From Vombatus ursinus (Eukaryota; Chordata; Mammalia; Diprotodontia; Vombatidae): DNA of 64,000 nt. This document shows, in pieces, positions 11,260-22,120 of this stretch. The stretch's first letter is position 1. The number at the start of each line of letters is the position of its first letter. The notes beneath the pieces are model-generated. The model had not been told where the DNA came from. It searched no databases and was given only the letters and a program-made list of their open reading frames with translations. The position numbers were made by a program, and so were the translations under genes. The stretch covers positions 448,848 to 512,847 of the forward strand of contig NW_020953952.1 in assembly GCF_900497805.2 (NCBI RefSeq), given 5' to 3'.

Positions 11260-12222
11260 ATGAATGGGAATGTCACTGCAAGTCTTGAATTCATTCTCCT
11301 GGGACTAACCCATCGCCTAGAGCTTCAGGTCCTATTCTTTACCCTCTTTCTAACCATCTACATCATCACTGTGGTGGGGAACCTGGGAATGATGGTATTA
11401 GTGAGAATCACTCCCCGGCTTCACACACCCATGTATTTTTTCCTGAGTCACTTATCTTTTGTGGACCTCTGCTTCTCTTCCAATGTGACTCCTAAGATGC
11501 TGGAGACTCTCATGGTGGAAAAGGCCACCATATCCTACTCAGCCTGTTTGGTGCAATGTTACCTTTTCATTACTTTGGCACATGTGGAAATCTACATCCT
11601 GGCTGTGATGGCCTTTGACCGTTACATGGCCATCTGTAATCCTCTGCTCTATGGCAGCAAGATGTCCCCAATTGTCTGCACCTCTCTCATCTCAGTGCCC
11701 TATGTCTATGGCTCCCTCACGGGCCTCATGGAGACCATGTGGACCTATAGCTTATCATTCTGTGGCCCCAATAAGATTAACCATTTCTACTGTGCTGACC
11801 CTCCCCTCATTAAACTAGCTTGTTCTAGTACTTACAGAAAAGAAACATCAATGTTTGTTGTTGCTGGGTTTAACCTCACCTTTTCCCTGCTCATCATTCT
11901 CATCTCCTATCTGTATATCTTCCCAGCTATCTTCAGGCTTCGCTCTGCAGACAGCAGGCACAAAGCCTTCTCCACCTGTGGGTCCCATCTGACAGCTGTC
12001 ACTATATTCTATGCAACTCTCTTCTTCATGTACCTGACACCACCCTCTGAGAAGTCTGTGGAACAGGGGAAAATGGTGGCCGTGTTTTATACCACAGTGA
12101 TCCCTATGTTGAACGCTATGATATACAGCTTAAGGAACAAAGATGTTAAAGAAGCCTTAAGCAAAGAACTCTTCAGAAAAGAACTTTCTAAACAAATCTC
12201 AGTGTTCAATTGTCTAAAATAA
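11260..12222 (+). CDS. Olfactory receptor, OR5M-like (copy b), open but with altered TM7 motif
   Basis: An odorant receptor of 320 residues, nearly identical to copy c; I count about 15 amino acid differences. The frame is open and the N-terminal NVT site, GN of TM1, [20 protein letters not shown] and the extracellular cysteines are all intact. Two strongly conserved positions have changed. The TM7 motif PMLNPxIYSLRN reads [12 protein letters not shown] (residue 286, codon gct at 12115-12117), and SRRKAFSTC at the TM6 entry reads SRHKAFSTC (residue 234). The proline of NPxxY is close to invariant in rhodopsin-like receptors and supports activation and folding, so this copy may signal poorly. 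Start: 'gtgATG', aligned with sister genes. It shares with copy c a nine-residue C-terminal tail, QISVFNCLK. The likely promoter is at 6556-6740. Confidence 0.92.
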   Translation: MNGNVTASLEFILLGLTHRLELQVLFFTLFLTIYIITVVGNLGMMVLVRITPRLHTPMYFFLSHLSFVDLCFSSNVTPKMLETLMVEKATISYSACLVQCYLFITLAHVEIYILAVMAFDRYMAICNPLLYGSKMSPIVCTSLISVPYVYGSLTGLMETMWTYSLSFCGPNKINHFYCADPPLIKLACSSTYRKETSMFVVAGFNLTFSLLIILISYLYIFPAIFRLRSADSRHKAFSTCGSHLTAVTIFYATLFFMYLTPPSEKSVEQGKMVAVFYTTVIPMLNAMIYSLRNKDVKEALSKELFRKELSKQISVFNCLK

Positions 12223-12961
12223 TTCACCATTCTTTAAACTCTGTGGGCTTGGAAATGTTTATCACTTTTCTTGCACTGGCAATTTGGGCCAGTTTACATG
12301 TCCCAGAGATTAGGCCCGACCAGCACTATTGCTGGTTGTGATGTTCTTCCTTTCCAGGCACAAAGAAATTCCAGGTTAGTGATTGTTTTAATAACCAGGT
12401 GGAAAGAAGCATTGTTTAATAGCATCAGAATTAGGATCAGTAGCGGAAGACCTGGGTTCACATCCTGCTTTCAAGACTCACAAACTCGGGCAAATCATGT
12501 CCTCTCCCTGGGCTTTGACCTTCATGTATATGATCTGAGTAGGCTGAAGTAGATGAGTATTAAGGTCCTTTTCAGCTCTGAATTATATGTTCTCTAAAGA
12601 AAAGTGTCTGTTACGTAGATATGTGTTGGGTAATTGCTATTTTTTGGAACTCTCTCCCCCAAATGATTGAAGAAACAGTTGTAGAGGATTAGATTCAAAA
12701 AAGGACTTAGATCATACAGTTCTTTGCTCTCCCTGTTTTAATGGGAGGAAAGTGAATTCTAGAGAGGGGAAGACACCTGAGTAAAGTCATACAGAAGTTG
12801 ATTAACAGTTTGAAGGATCCTGGAGGTTCATTAACCCACTGTCCTTTTCGATAGTATCACAAGCCTTGCTTTTAAAAAACCAGCAAACATAATGACATCA
12901 GTGCATAATCTCTTCTTCCGCTGACAGAAGGACCAAGAGGATGTATAGGTAGCAAGATGTC
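12223..12961. other. Intergenic: MIR-like fragment
   Basis: A MIR-type fragment lies near 12420-12592 ('gacctgggttcacatcctg', 'aggtccttttcagctctg'). Similarity to the flank of OR5M-c ends within about 15-20 bases after the stop codon. Nothing else is recognised. Confidence 0.45.
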
Positions 12962-13108
12962 GAGAGAAAAAGAAAGAGAGAGGGGAGGGAGAAGGAGAGA
13001 ATAGGAGAGAGATGGGGGAGGGTTAGAGAGAGAAGGGGGGGTGGAGAAAGAAAAAAAGAAACAAAGAAAGACAGACAGACAGACAGAAAGAAAGAAAGGA
13101 GGAAAGAC

Positions 13109-13159
<51 letters not shown>

Positions 13160-13182
13160 AGAAAGAAAGAAGGAAAGAAAGA
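12962..13182. repeat. Polypurine tract with (GAAA)n core
   Basis: About 220 bases that are almost all A and G on the + strand, with a regular GAAA run at about 13105-13182 and a short (CAGA)n. Long polypurine tracts can form triplex DNA. The open frames on both strands are low-complexity artefacts. Confidence 0.9.
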
Positions 13183-14085
13183 TCATTGACATTTATATAA
13201 CTATTCCAAGTTGATAAATTGCTTCATATTATCACATGGACAATTACCAAATAATCAAAGACAAGATTTGAATCCTGGTCTTCCTAACTCACACATTATG
13301 CTATACTACTTCAAGGAAAGAAAGGAGAAAGGAAATAAGGGCAGGAGGGAGAGAAGAAGGGAAACAGTTTTATCTGGAAGACTTTGGTCCCCACAGTAGC
13401 AAGACTGTGCTTTTTCTGAGTTATCCACATAAATATGGTTGAAATCAGAGTGTGCCTCTAGCCCTTGGGGACTCTGAAGATGTGCAGGGATATTTGCCTC
13501 TGTATTGAGGGCTGCTATTGATTTCTTGACTCCATGAAGCCAGCTCTCTTCTCTGAGGCCTCCTTAGGGTGTCAGCTCTTAAATGTTGCTCTCTGCAACT
13601 TCTAACACCCATTGGTCCAGCAAGAGTCTGCTGCTTTCAAGTTTTTACTGGAATGAAAGCTGGAAACATAGCTTTTTGTGTTTGCCTTTGTATATTCCGT
13701 GCAATCACTAGAAATTGTTGTGCGTGGGACAAGGCGCACTAATGTTCCTGATGCAGGTGACAGGAGGGGATGGGAGACTGCGGGGAGAGGAAGATCTGAA
13801 TACTGGCCGACAACCTGCTGTTGGAGGGATTTCTGTCAGGAGCTGGGGGGAGAGGAGCAAGTTGGAGGAGGAGCCTATCAGAGCCCATCAGCTGGTAACC
13901 TCCTACTGGTCCCTTTTTTCTCCTATACTAGGTACTTGGCTTTTGTAGCCAGTATTAGACAGTAACAGTACTCCTTTCCTTATCATACATGACTTAGCCA
14001 ATCCAGCATATATTTAGTACTTTTGTTCTTTATATGTACTTACAATATTTTCATTTTGTTAGGAATGGTTCATTTCTCTTTTTTT
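13183..14085. other. Intergenic, with a GC-richer patch
   Basis: Unrecognised sequence. The part at about 13700-13960 is richer in G and C and in CpG than its surroundings and has two overlapping open frames of 77 and 95 codons, but no family motif or splice signal pair that I can support. It could be an old repeat end. Confidence 0.35.
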
Positions 14086-14089
14086 TCTT

Positions 14090-14730
14090 TAATTTTTAAT
14101 ATGTGCAATAAAAGAAGCATTTCCATAAAATAGTACAATAAAAAAAATGATTGCACATGAAACTACAAACCTACCATGCACAACTTGCTATTCCTTTCAA
14201 ATATACAACATTATCATGTAAATTTTTTTCCGTTTATTTTCCTCCTTACCTCCTCCCTGGAGATGCTACACAAATACATATACATATACATATACATACA
14301 TATATATGTATAATTGTTCTATATCTACTTCTATTTATCAGTTCTTTCTCTACATACAGATAGCGTATTTCTTCATATGTCCTTTATAATTAATTTGGCT
14401 ATTTATAATAGTCAAAATAAGTCATTTGTTCAAAGTCATTCATAAAACAATTTTGGTGTTACTGTATACAGTGTTCTCTTGGTTCTGTTCATTTCACTCT
14501 TCATTATTTTGGACAAATCTAATTCTCAAATCATTGAGCTCATCGTTTCTTATAGCAGAGTAGTATTCAGTTATAATGATGTTCCACAACTTATTCAGCC
14601 ATTCCCCAACTGATAGGCATCTCTTGCAATTTCCAGTTCTTTGCCACTACAAGAAGATCTGCTATAAACATTTTAAAACATCTAAGTTCTTTGTCTTTTT
14701 CTCAAATCATCTTTGGATTTTTAGTTCTCG
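14090..14730 (-). mobile_element. L1 LINE 3' part, antisense
   Basis: Read on the - strand, 'gcagatcttcttgtagtggc', 'ttggggaatggctgaataag' and 'gaatactactctgctataag' follow the end of the marsupial L1 ORF2 and its 3' UTR. An ACATAT microsatellite (14274-14311) lies within. The 5' part is missing. Confidence 0.6.
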
Positions 14731-14742
14731 TTTCCAAAAATA

Positions 14743-15190
14743 ATTTCATATGAATGAGTGAGGTTAAAAGACAATCTTCCTACTAAGGAAAGGGCTTTTC
14801 ATAGGAACCTAAATTCTAGATAGAAGGCACTACATCAGAGATTGTCAACATGTGGTTCAAAGACCTCTGGTATGTACCCAAGACTCTTTCGAGAGGTCTA
14901 CAAGGGCAAAACTCTTTTCATAATTACATGAAAACATTTTAATTTCTAATATAATAAATATCAAAAGACATAACTCATAAAACAAAAGCGCTCTCTTGAA
15001 CCTTCAATAACTTGTGTCTGTTTTTTTAGGCAATTGGGGTTAAGTGACTTGCCCAGTGTCACACAACTAGTATGTATCAAGTGGTTGGTGTGAGGTCAAA
15101 TTTGAACTCAGGTCCTCCTGACTTCAGGGCCGGTGCTCTATCCACTGCACCACCTAGCTGCCCCAATAATTTTTAAGAGTGTAAGGATTT
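14743..15190. repeat. Paralogous block, copy 2, with SINE insertion
   Basis: This is the second copy of the block at 1-330. A minus-strand SINE at 15015-15163 interrupts it between 'cttcaataac' and 'caataattttt', which look like target-site repeats. Confidence 0.7.
15015..15163 (-). mobile_element. Marsupial SINE, short form
   Basis: Antisense copy: T run, 'aggcaattggggttaagtga', 'tgcccagtgtcacac', 'gaactcaggtcctcctgac', ending 'caccacctagctgcccc'. The corresponding place in the first block copy (about position 290) is empty, so it inserted after the duplication. Confidence 0.92.
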
Positions 15191-15462
15191 ACAGTGTGAG
15201 TAAACACAATGGACCACTAGATATTTTTTTTCTGATCCCCACAATTTATCAGACCTCTCCAAAACAGAAATTATGTGCCAAGGATAAAACAACTTCAGCT
15301 GCTCCCATGTCTAGGATGCTCGCTGACCCTGAGTTCACTCAGCAACCCTCACCACCTCCCAGTTTTGGCAGTAAGGCTGTGCTGATAAACACAAAGACAA
15401 AAAACAGGCTTACATCAAAACATCTCCACCCTGTTATTCCCCTTCTTCTTTCCAGTGCCAGC

Positions 15463-15575
15463 TCATTTTATAGATGAGGAAGCTAAAACATACAGGGTTA
15501 AGTGATTTGCCCCGGGTCACATGGCTAGTAAGTGTCTGAGGTGAGATTTGAACTCAAGAAGATAAGTTTTCTTGA
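15463..15575 (-). mobile_element. MIR/CORE-SINE-like fragment
   Basis: 'attttatagatgaggaagc' followed by 'gtgatttgccccgggtcac' and 'gaactcaagaagat' is a typical antisense MIR/CORE-SINE core. Confidence 0.7.
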
Positions 15576-17120
15576 ATGCTGTTAGTAACAGCCAAGGGCT
15601 AGAATTCAGTGTAAGGCATATCTGCCCTGACTCTAATCCAAAGGGATTTAGTCATTGGAGAAGCTCAAAAGGCAGCATGCTTCATTGACACATCAAATAC
15701 ATAGAAGCTGATCCCTTGGGGCAGACATGGGAATTGGCAAAATGTGTAGACAGCTGAACCAAGTTAATAAAACATAATGTAAAAGAACATCGAGCGTCTT
15801 TGGATGACTTCATTTCAGGTTCAAAATATGACATTTACTAGTTGAGTGCCTTGAGACCAATGACTTCACCTCGTGGCTTCAATCCATCTCATTGCAAAAT
15901 GAAAGGATTGGACTCAATGATCCCCAAGGCCCTTCCATCTCTGACACTTCATATTCTGTATCTATTCTAACATGCTTGCCTACTCTGACATTCTGTGTTC
16001 TATAGTCTAAAGTGTCTGTCAGTTTTGAGACTCTGGTAGTCTACGATATTAGGTCACTTCTTACTCTGGACGTCTATGAAATGTATGGATTATACAAGAC
16101 TCATATACCCAGACCAAAAGACACTAAGAAAGGATTGCTCTGCTGTTCCTGGAGTTTTTAGTGTTTCTCTAGGACAATACCAGTTGCAGATATGTCTTAT
16201 TCCCTTGAACACCCGTGACAAAACACACACCTTAACATGATGTAAATGTTGGCTTTCATTTTCAAAGAGGACTAATGACATCATAGTGAATGGAAAGCAA
16301 AATTTGGCAACATTTCTAAATCCCTTGTTTGAAAACAGGAAGTGTAATCCTCTCAATTAGTTTGTCACCCCAGGGTGTATAAGATTCCCCAGTTGGATTA
16401 CTCTTCTTGGGTGTTTTCTATGAAATTCTTCAGGGATAAAATTCCTCATTATCAGTCTTGGTATAAATTCTCCTGGAGCAGATACAGAGCTTGTTGTCAC
16501 TATGAGAATGCCTTTTCTTTCACAGGTAGGACCCACAATTCTGAATAATCCAGTCATAAATTTATATACCCAGGTTTTTTTTCTTTTTTTTTTTTTCATT
16601 AAATTGTCTTTCTTTTACACTGTGGCATTTTAATGCTGGAGTTTGGGGAAAGGAGGGAGGAAAAAAAGGGATTTGGAAGTTTTGCATGGAAAATGATAGC
16701 CCAGCTCTTAGAAGAAATAGCAATATATTAAGAGACAGGACATTTAGACTCTAGCCCTGTCTTTGCTACTGACTCCTCACTCAATTTCCTCCTTTGTGAA
16801 ATATGGAAGTTTTGACACTAATGTTCCTTCAGGCTATAAAATTCTATGACTCTACAATCTCTGAGGTTTTTTCTACCTGTAAGATTCAATGAAATACCTT
16901 TTTATCAATGGAAATCAGACTGATTATTTGTTTTTTAATATTTTATTTTCTATAAAGTTATGAAAATAATTCTCATTGTTTTCTTTTGTATAATAATAAT
17001 TATAATACTTTGCAATTTACAAATGATTATTTCTGCAGCAATTACATAAGGGAGATATTGTAGCTGCCATTATCACCATTTTATATGTGTTGGAACTGAG
17101 TTCCATAGTGTTATGGTAAA
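15572..17120 (+). repeat. Duplicated block carrying the OR5M-c promoter (copy 2 of 3)
   Basis: This block is collinear with 5833-7330 through the MIR-like pieces, the promoter module and the AT-rich end. It is placed between OR5M-b and OR5M-c as the first copy is placed between OR5M-a and OR5M-b. Confidence 0.75.
16354..16532 (+). promoter_or_regulatory. Probable promoter and noncoding exon 1 of OR5M-c
   Basis: CAATTAG (16354-16360), EBF-type ACCCCAGGGT (16367-16376), TATAAAT (16462-16468) and donor CACAG|GTAGGA with GT at 16526-16527. The TATA-to-donor distance is 64 nt. The intron to the acceptor at 20460-20461 would be 3936 nt. Confidence 0.6.
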
Positions 17121-17940
17121 GTTTACTTAAACAGAAGGAAAATTTGATGAGGATTTTTGGAAATAGATGGCAATACTATTTGGGAAATAGATAAGCACGC
17201 AGGAATGTGTAGTAATTGGAAGATTTAACTCTCCAAACATCTGTTGGCATTCTCTTTTTACCAACGTCAGGGGAGCTGATAACTGTACATCTTGTCTTAT
17301 GTATAATTTCATGCTTCAGAAGATAGAAGTGTCAAATAAAATTGAGACACGATTCTAATTAATCAGAAATTGCTTGGTGAATAAAAATGGCAAGAGCCAT
17401 CAGGAATAAATGATTCTGTTATCAAAAATTTGGATGTTAGAGAAGGAGAAAGCCATGAATATGCACTTTAGGTTTCAGATATAAAGTGGTTTAGAGAAAG
17501 AATAGTTATCATTCGATGGCCTAATATTTTGAGGAGGGAAGTCTGCCCCTTCACTGTCTGTAAAGTTCTCAGAAATGAAGTTCTGAAGATAGAAGCAGAA
17601 AGAGACTAATATAAATGTACAGAGAATTCACTCTTAAATTAATATTCTAAAAAGACACATATTCAGGAGGGGAAAAAAAGGCAAATACCAGAGATCAATA
17701 TAAAGCAGTGGCACAGTCCAGTAAGAATTCTGTCAAAAACACTAAAACCCAGGGGTGCGGGGGTGGGGGGGTGGCGTTGAGGGTGGCACTAAATATAGGA
17801 ACCAAAAAAAAGTTTTTGTTTATTTGTTATTTGTTTTTTCCACAATGTTAGCTACAGGAGGGGGATCAAAGATGGGATGAGAATGTTAAAGGCTAAAATA
17901 TTCAATTCTTAATTTGCTTCTGTTTTCTCTTCCATGCAAA
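17121..17940. other. Intergenic, unrecognised
   Basis: Parts near 17140-17280 resemble the sequence at 9380-9470 ('agatggcaa', 'ctgttggc'/'cagttggc'), so the duplication probably continues through here. There is a short G-rich patch at 17750-17790. No gene is seen. Confidence 0.4.
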
Positions 17941-17949
17941 ATGACTTTT

Positions 17950-18370
17950 AAATGAGGAAGCATATAATAAAAGTAGTTCAGAGGGAGTAGAAACCTAAGG
18001 TGATTAGGGCAGCCTCTAGTTGATCTCAATGAATTAAACTTTTCAGCTCAAATGAATTAAATCCTAGGATACTTAAGGAACTTGTAAAAGTAATTGCAAT
18101 GTCAATGTAAATGATCTTTAAATTATTTTTTTTCTGGAAGCAGGGATCATGAAGCTGAAAAAAGACAGTGAGTTCCCAATTTCATTTTTTCAAGAGTATA
18201 TTTTGCAGTCTATAGAAAAGTGAACTTTTTTTTTAATTCCTAACAAAATTTTGGAGTGCAATATTAACAGTATAGTTTGTAAGCAGTTAGAATTAGAAAC
18301 AATGATTACTGCACCAAGAATAGCTTCCTCAAGAAAAGGCCTTACCAATTATTTATTTACCAAAGTGAAT
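17950..18370 (+). mobile_element. L3/CR1-type LINE fragment
   Basis: 'aactttt.cagctcaaatgaa', 'cctaggatacttaaggaac', 'aattcctaacaaaattttgg' and 'agaaaaggccttaccaatta' follow the CR1/L3 reverse transcriptase region that precedes the piece at 19310. Together they are probably one element split by later insertions (SINEs at 18422, 19037 and 19388, and a microsatellite). Confidence 0.6.
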
Positions 18371-18421
18371 AAAATGGCAGAATTTAATCAACCAATCAGT
18401 GTCTATTAAGAAGCTGGTCTG

Positions 18422-18575
18422 GGGCCAGATAGGTGGCACAGTGTATCAAGCACTGGCCCTGGATTCAGGAGGACCTGAGTTCAAATCTGACCTCAGACAC
18501 ATAACATTTACTAGCTGTGTGACCCTGGGCAAGTCACTTAACCCCATTGCCTAGCAAAAAAAAAAAAAAAAAAAG
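18422..18575 (+). mobile_element. Marsupial SINE, short form with A tail
   Basis: 'gggccagataggtggcacag', 'aggaggacctgagttcaaat', 'gtgaccctgggcaagtcact', then a run of A. The few changes from the other short copies suggest a young insertion. Confidence 0.92.
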
Positions 18576-18924
18576 AACCTGGTCTGTTCTACTCTTACTA
18601 TTCACAGTACTAGGTGATGTGGATATAAATAGAAAGAAAATTTTAAAAATCCCTACTCAAGGAGCATTCACATTCAGATAGGGTTTGAAGCACTACATTT
18701 ACTGTAAAAATAAGTGTCCCAAAAGTTTTACTGCAATTTTAAGATTTTCAAAGCTTTAAAGTACACTAAAATTTCTGGGAGACCTTGTAATACAACTCAA
18801 GTATGATATTAATAAATACAAATGTATAAACAAAGTAGTTCCAATACCTGGGAGTCCTGGAGGGAGGCTACTAACAGCTGGAGAAGTCGAGAATATCTTC
18901 ATGAAGAACAGGATTTCTGGACTG

Positions 18925-19037
18925 ATTATATATATCTATATATATATAGATAGATATAGATATAGATAAATATATATATATATAGCTATATATATAGATA
19001 TATATAGATATAGATATACATATATATATATATATAT
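18925..19037. repeat. (TA)n/(TAGA)n microsatellite
   Basis: TATA and TAGATA runs, directly followed by the T run of an antisense SINE. Confidence 0.9.
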
Positions 19038-19160
19038 TTTTTTTGCTAGGCAATGGAGTTAAGTGACTTACCAGAGTCACACAGCTAAGTAGGTGTCAAG
19101 GGTCTGAAGCTGGATTTGAACTCTGAATCTGGATTTGAACTCAGGTCCTCTTGACCTGAG
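19037..19160 (-). mobile_element. Marsupial SINE, short form, partial
   Basis: 'gctaggcaatggagttaagt', 'agagtcacacagctaagtag', 'gaactcaggtcctcttgac'. An internal stretch, 'ctggatttgaactc', is repeated. The tRNA-like head is missing. Confidence 0.85.
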
Positions 19161-19309
19161 GAAGACCTCGATGAGGGAAGGCAAAGAGAAAATACATTCC
19201 AGGCATGGGGGATTGCTAGTGTAAAAGCACTGGCAATAAGAGGGGAAGAGAGAGGTTTATAAGGGAAGAAAAGAGAAAAAGCTGTCCTGGAGGCATAAGA
19301 TACTTACAT

Positions 19310-19990
19310 TTAAGCAAAGAATATGACCAAGTCTCTCATGCTATGCTTGTGAATGAGACGAAAACAGACCAACTAAATTATAAAAGCTAATCGGTGCAGG
19401 GGATAGAGCACCTGGCCTGGACTAACGAAGACTCATCTTTGAGAGTTTAAAGCTGGCCTCGGATACTTCCTAGCTGTGTGACCATGGGCAAGTCACTTAA
19501 CTTTGTTTGCCGCAGTTTCCTCATCTGTAAAATAAGCTAGAGAAAGAAATGGCCAACTACTCCAGTATCTTTTTGCCAAGAAAATATCAAATGGGGTCAG
19601 GAAGAGTAGGAGTAACTCAAACAACTGAATAAGAATAACAACAAAAAGCTGATTCAACTAGTTGATTGCCTGAACCCAAGCAGCAATCCTTAATTAGTCA
19701 AAAGCAGTTTCAGGTGGGTAGTTATAATGGCGTTCTCAGAATTTGTCTTTGGCTCTGTGCTGTTAAATGCTTTTACCAATTCTTTGCGTCGGGGAATAAA
19801 GGCTGTGTCACAGATTTTCAAACAGCACAAAACTTGGAAAGAGAGAGAAAAGGCTGAGAGACAGAGCTCAGATCCCAAAATTTCTCAATAGGCAAGAATA
19901 ATGACTTGAATATACTCAAGATGATATTTCACAGGGAACAATTCAAAGTTCTATACTTCAGATAAAAAAAAAATCCAACTTCATGTGTAC
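19310..19990 (+). mobile_element. L3/CR1-type LINE fragment, with nested SINE
   Basis: This is the paralogue of 9517-9910. It contains 'gtctctcatgctatgcttgtgaatgag', then a long-form SINE (19388-19647), then 'tttgtctttggctctgtgctgt' and 'cacagattttcaaacagcac'. The SINE also has a counterpart position in the first copy, but there the sequence runs on without it. Confidence 0.7.
19388..19647 (+). mobile_element. Marsupial SINE, long form
   Basis: 'ggggatagagcacctggcct', 'gtgaccatgggcaagtcact', 'gccaagaaaatatcaaatgg', ending 'gaataacaacaa'. It is nested in the L3 fragment at 19310-19990. Confidence 0.88.
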
Positions 19991-20299
19991 AGAATGAGAA
20001 AGAATCAGATTGGGAAACAATGTCATGTGCTTTCTATGAGTCTTTCATAATGGGGTCCACAGACCTGAGGAATCCATGAATGGATTTCAGGGGGCCTCTA
20101 AATGTGGATTGGAAAAATAATAATTAATTATAATTTGTTTCCTTTGAAGTTCTTTGTAAGATCATCTTGGGGAAATTAAATGACTTGCCTATGTTCACGC
20201 AGTTAGTGGGCTATGCACCCAGATGATCCTGACTCATGTCCAATGCTCTATATGAATTACCCCTAGCTGCTTCTCACTGTTAGAATCTGCTGCCACCAG

Positions 20300-20503
20300 C
20301 TGCCTTGTTTATCCAAGGAGGTATTTTGAGCAGAAGTAAGGGAAATAAAAGCATAGAAATAGAGAACATTAGGAGGAAGAAAAGGGAAGGCATCTACTTA
20401 AAAAAAAAGTTTTCTCTCTTATTTATATTACTTTCTACATTTAATGACCTCTATATATTAGGAAATAAGGAGCCAAGCAGCACGGAGCTCAACTGGAGAA
20501 GTG
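20300..20503 (+). other. Intron end, splice acceptor and 5' UTR of OR5M-c
   Basis: Alignable with 11041-11259. The probable acceptor is 'tatattag' with AG at 20460-20461, leaving 42 nt of 5' UTR before the ATG at 20504. Confidence 0.6.
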
Positions 20504-21466
20504 ATGAGTGGGAATGTGACCGTAAAGCCCCAGTTTATTCTCCTGGGACTAACCCATCGCCTGGAGCTTCAGGTCCTATTCTTTACCCTCTTTCTAACCA
20601 TCTACATCATCACTGTGGTGGGGAACCTGGGGATGGTTGTATTAGTGAGAATCACTCCCCGGCTTCACACACCCATGTATTTTTTCCTGAGTCACTTATC
20701 TTTTGCGGACCTCTGTTTCTCTTCCAATGTGAGTCCTAAGATGCTGGAGACTCTCATAGTGGAAAAGGCCACCATATCCTACTCAGCCTGTTTGGTGCAA
20801 TGTTACCTTTTCATTGCTCTGGTCCATGTGGAAATCTACATCCTGGCTGTGATGGCCTTTGACCGCTACATGGCCATCTGTAATCCTCTGCTCTATGGCA
20901 GCAAGATGTCCCCAACTGTCTGCACATCTCTCATCTCAGTGCCCTATGTCTATGGCTCCCTCACGGGCCTCATGGAGACCATGTGGACCTATAGCTTATC
21001 ATTCTGTGGCCCCAATAAGATTAACCATTTCTACTGTGCTGACCCTCCCCTCATTAAACTAGCTTGTTCTAGTACTTACAGAAAAGAAACATCAATGTTT
21101 GTTGTTGCTGGGTTTAACCTCACCTTTTCCCTGCTCATCATTCTCATCTCCTATCTATACATTTTCCCAGCTATCTTCAGGCTTCGCTCTGCAGACAGCA
21201 GGCGCAAAGCCTTCTCCACCTGTGGGTCCCATCTGACAGCTGTCATGATATTCTATGCCACTCTCTTCTTCATGTACCTGACACCACCCTCTGAGAAGTC
21301 TGTGGAACAGGGGAAAATGGTGGCCGTGTTTTATACCACAGTGATCCCTATGTTGAATCCTATGATATACAGCTTAAGGAACAAAGATGTTAAAGAAGCC
21401 TTAAGTAAAGAACTCTTCAGAAAAGAACTTTCTAAACAAATCTCAGTGTTCAATTGTCTAAAATAA
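20504..21466 (+). CDS. Olfactory receptor, OR5M-like (copy c), intact
   Basis: An odorant receptor of 320 residues and the most canonical OR5M copy in the window. Features in order: N-glycosylation site NVT at residue 4, TM1 about 26-49 with GN at 40-41, LHTPMYFF at 54-61, [12 protein letters not shown] at 117-128, extracellular-loop cysteines at 168, 178 and 188, SY in TM5 at 216-217, [12 protein letters not shown] at 233-244, [12 protein letters not shown] at 282-293, and the tail QISVFNCLK. The ATG at 20504 is preferred over any upstream frame extension because it aligns with the sister genes. Its promoter is probably at 16354-16532. AATAAA at 21644-21649 is a plausible polyadenylation signal. 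Long runs are identical to copy b, for example about 150 bases from 11761 and 21006. Confidence 0.95.
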   Translation: MSGNVTVKPQFILLGLTHRLELQVLFFTLFLTIYIITVVGNLGMVVLVRITPRLHTPMYFFLSHLSFADLCFSSNVSPKMLETLIVEKATISYSACLVQCYLFIALVHVEIYILAVMAFDRYMAICNPLLYGSKMSPTVCTSLISVPYVYGSLTGLMETMWTYSLSFCGPNKINHFYCADPPLIKLACSSTYRKETSMFVVAGFNLTFSLLIILISYLYIFPAIFRLRSADSRRKAFSTCGSHLTAVMIFYATLFFMYLTPPSEKSVEQGKMVAVFYTTVIPMLNPMIYSLRNKDVKEALSKELFRKELSKQISVFNCLK

Positions 21467-21885
21467 TTCACCATTTTGTAAGCTACTATTGTGAGTAAAG
21501 CTTCAAAACTGTTTCCCTTACTTTTTCTTGTCTTTCTTTCTTTTTTTTTTTTTTTTTGCTTTGTATGACAATGATTTATATCTATTTGGCAGCTGGCAAA
21601 TTAGATCTTTTTTTCTGGTTGTGGTTTACAAATTAATCATGACAATAAAATAAAATTTTGAATTGTAAAATTCAATCAGGTATTCTAAAGTACAGATTAG
21701 ACTTATTAATATGAATACTATTAAATTACTTTTATTTCTATATTTTTTCCTATTCTTATGTATGTGTATTGTATCTCTACAAAACAGAAGATCCTGGAAG
21801 GCAGAGACTTCGATTTTTGTCTTCATATGCCCAGTAACCAGCAAAAATTCTGGCACGTAGAAGGCATTTAATAAATGCTTGGCAA
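21467..21885. other. 3' flank of OR5M-c with L2/MIR tail
   Basis: A T-rich stretch near 21530-21560 and an old L2/MIR-type 3' end near 21785-21885 ('ggaaggcagagacttcga', 'catttaataaatgcttgg'). Confidence 0.6.
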
Positions 21886-22120
21886 AACATTGTAAAGACA
21901 AACAATTTTGAAAGACTTAAGAATTCTGATCCACACAATGGCCAATCGTGACTCAAGAGGATCCATGATGAAACATGTTGCTCACCTTCTAATAGACATG
22001 AGATAGAAGTAGGGTATAGAAGGAGATACATTTTTGGATGCAATTGACATGGAGATCTGTTTGGTTTTACTATTCATATTTGTCACAAGGATTTTCTTTT
22101 TCTTTCTTTTTTTTTCTTTT
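21886..22120 (+). mobile_element. L1 LINE 3' UTR/tail fragment
   Basis: 'tttgaaagacttaagaattc', 'ccaatcgtgactcaagagga', 'atgatgaaacatgttgctca' and 'acatttttggatgcaattga' follow the marsupial L1 3' end, which finishes in a T-rich stretch and a G-rich run that enters the inverted repeat. Confidence 0.65.

Noticed and set aside
12872-13192. Ser/Phe/Leu-rich open frame on the - strand
   Set aside because: It is the translation of the polypurine tract; repeats keep frames open by chance.
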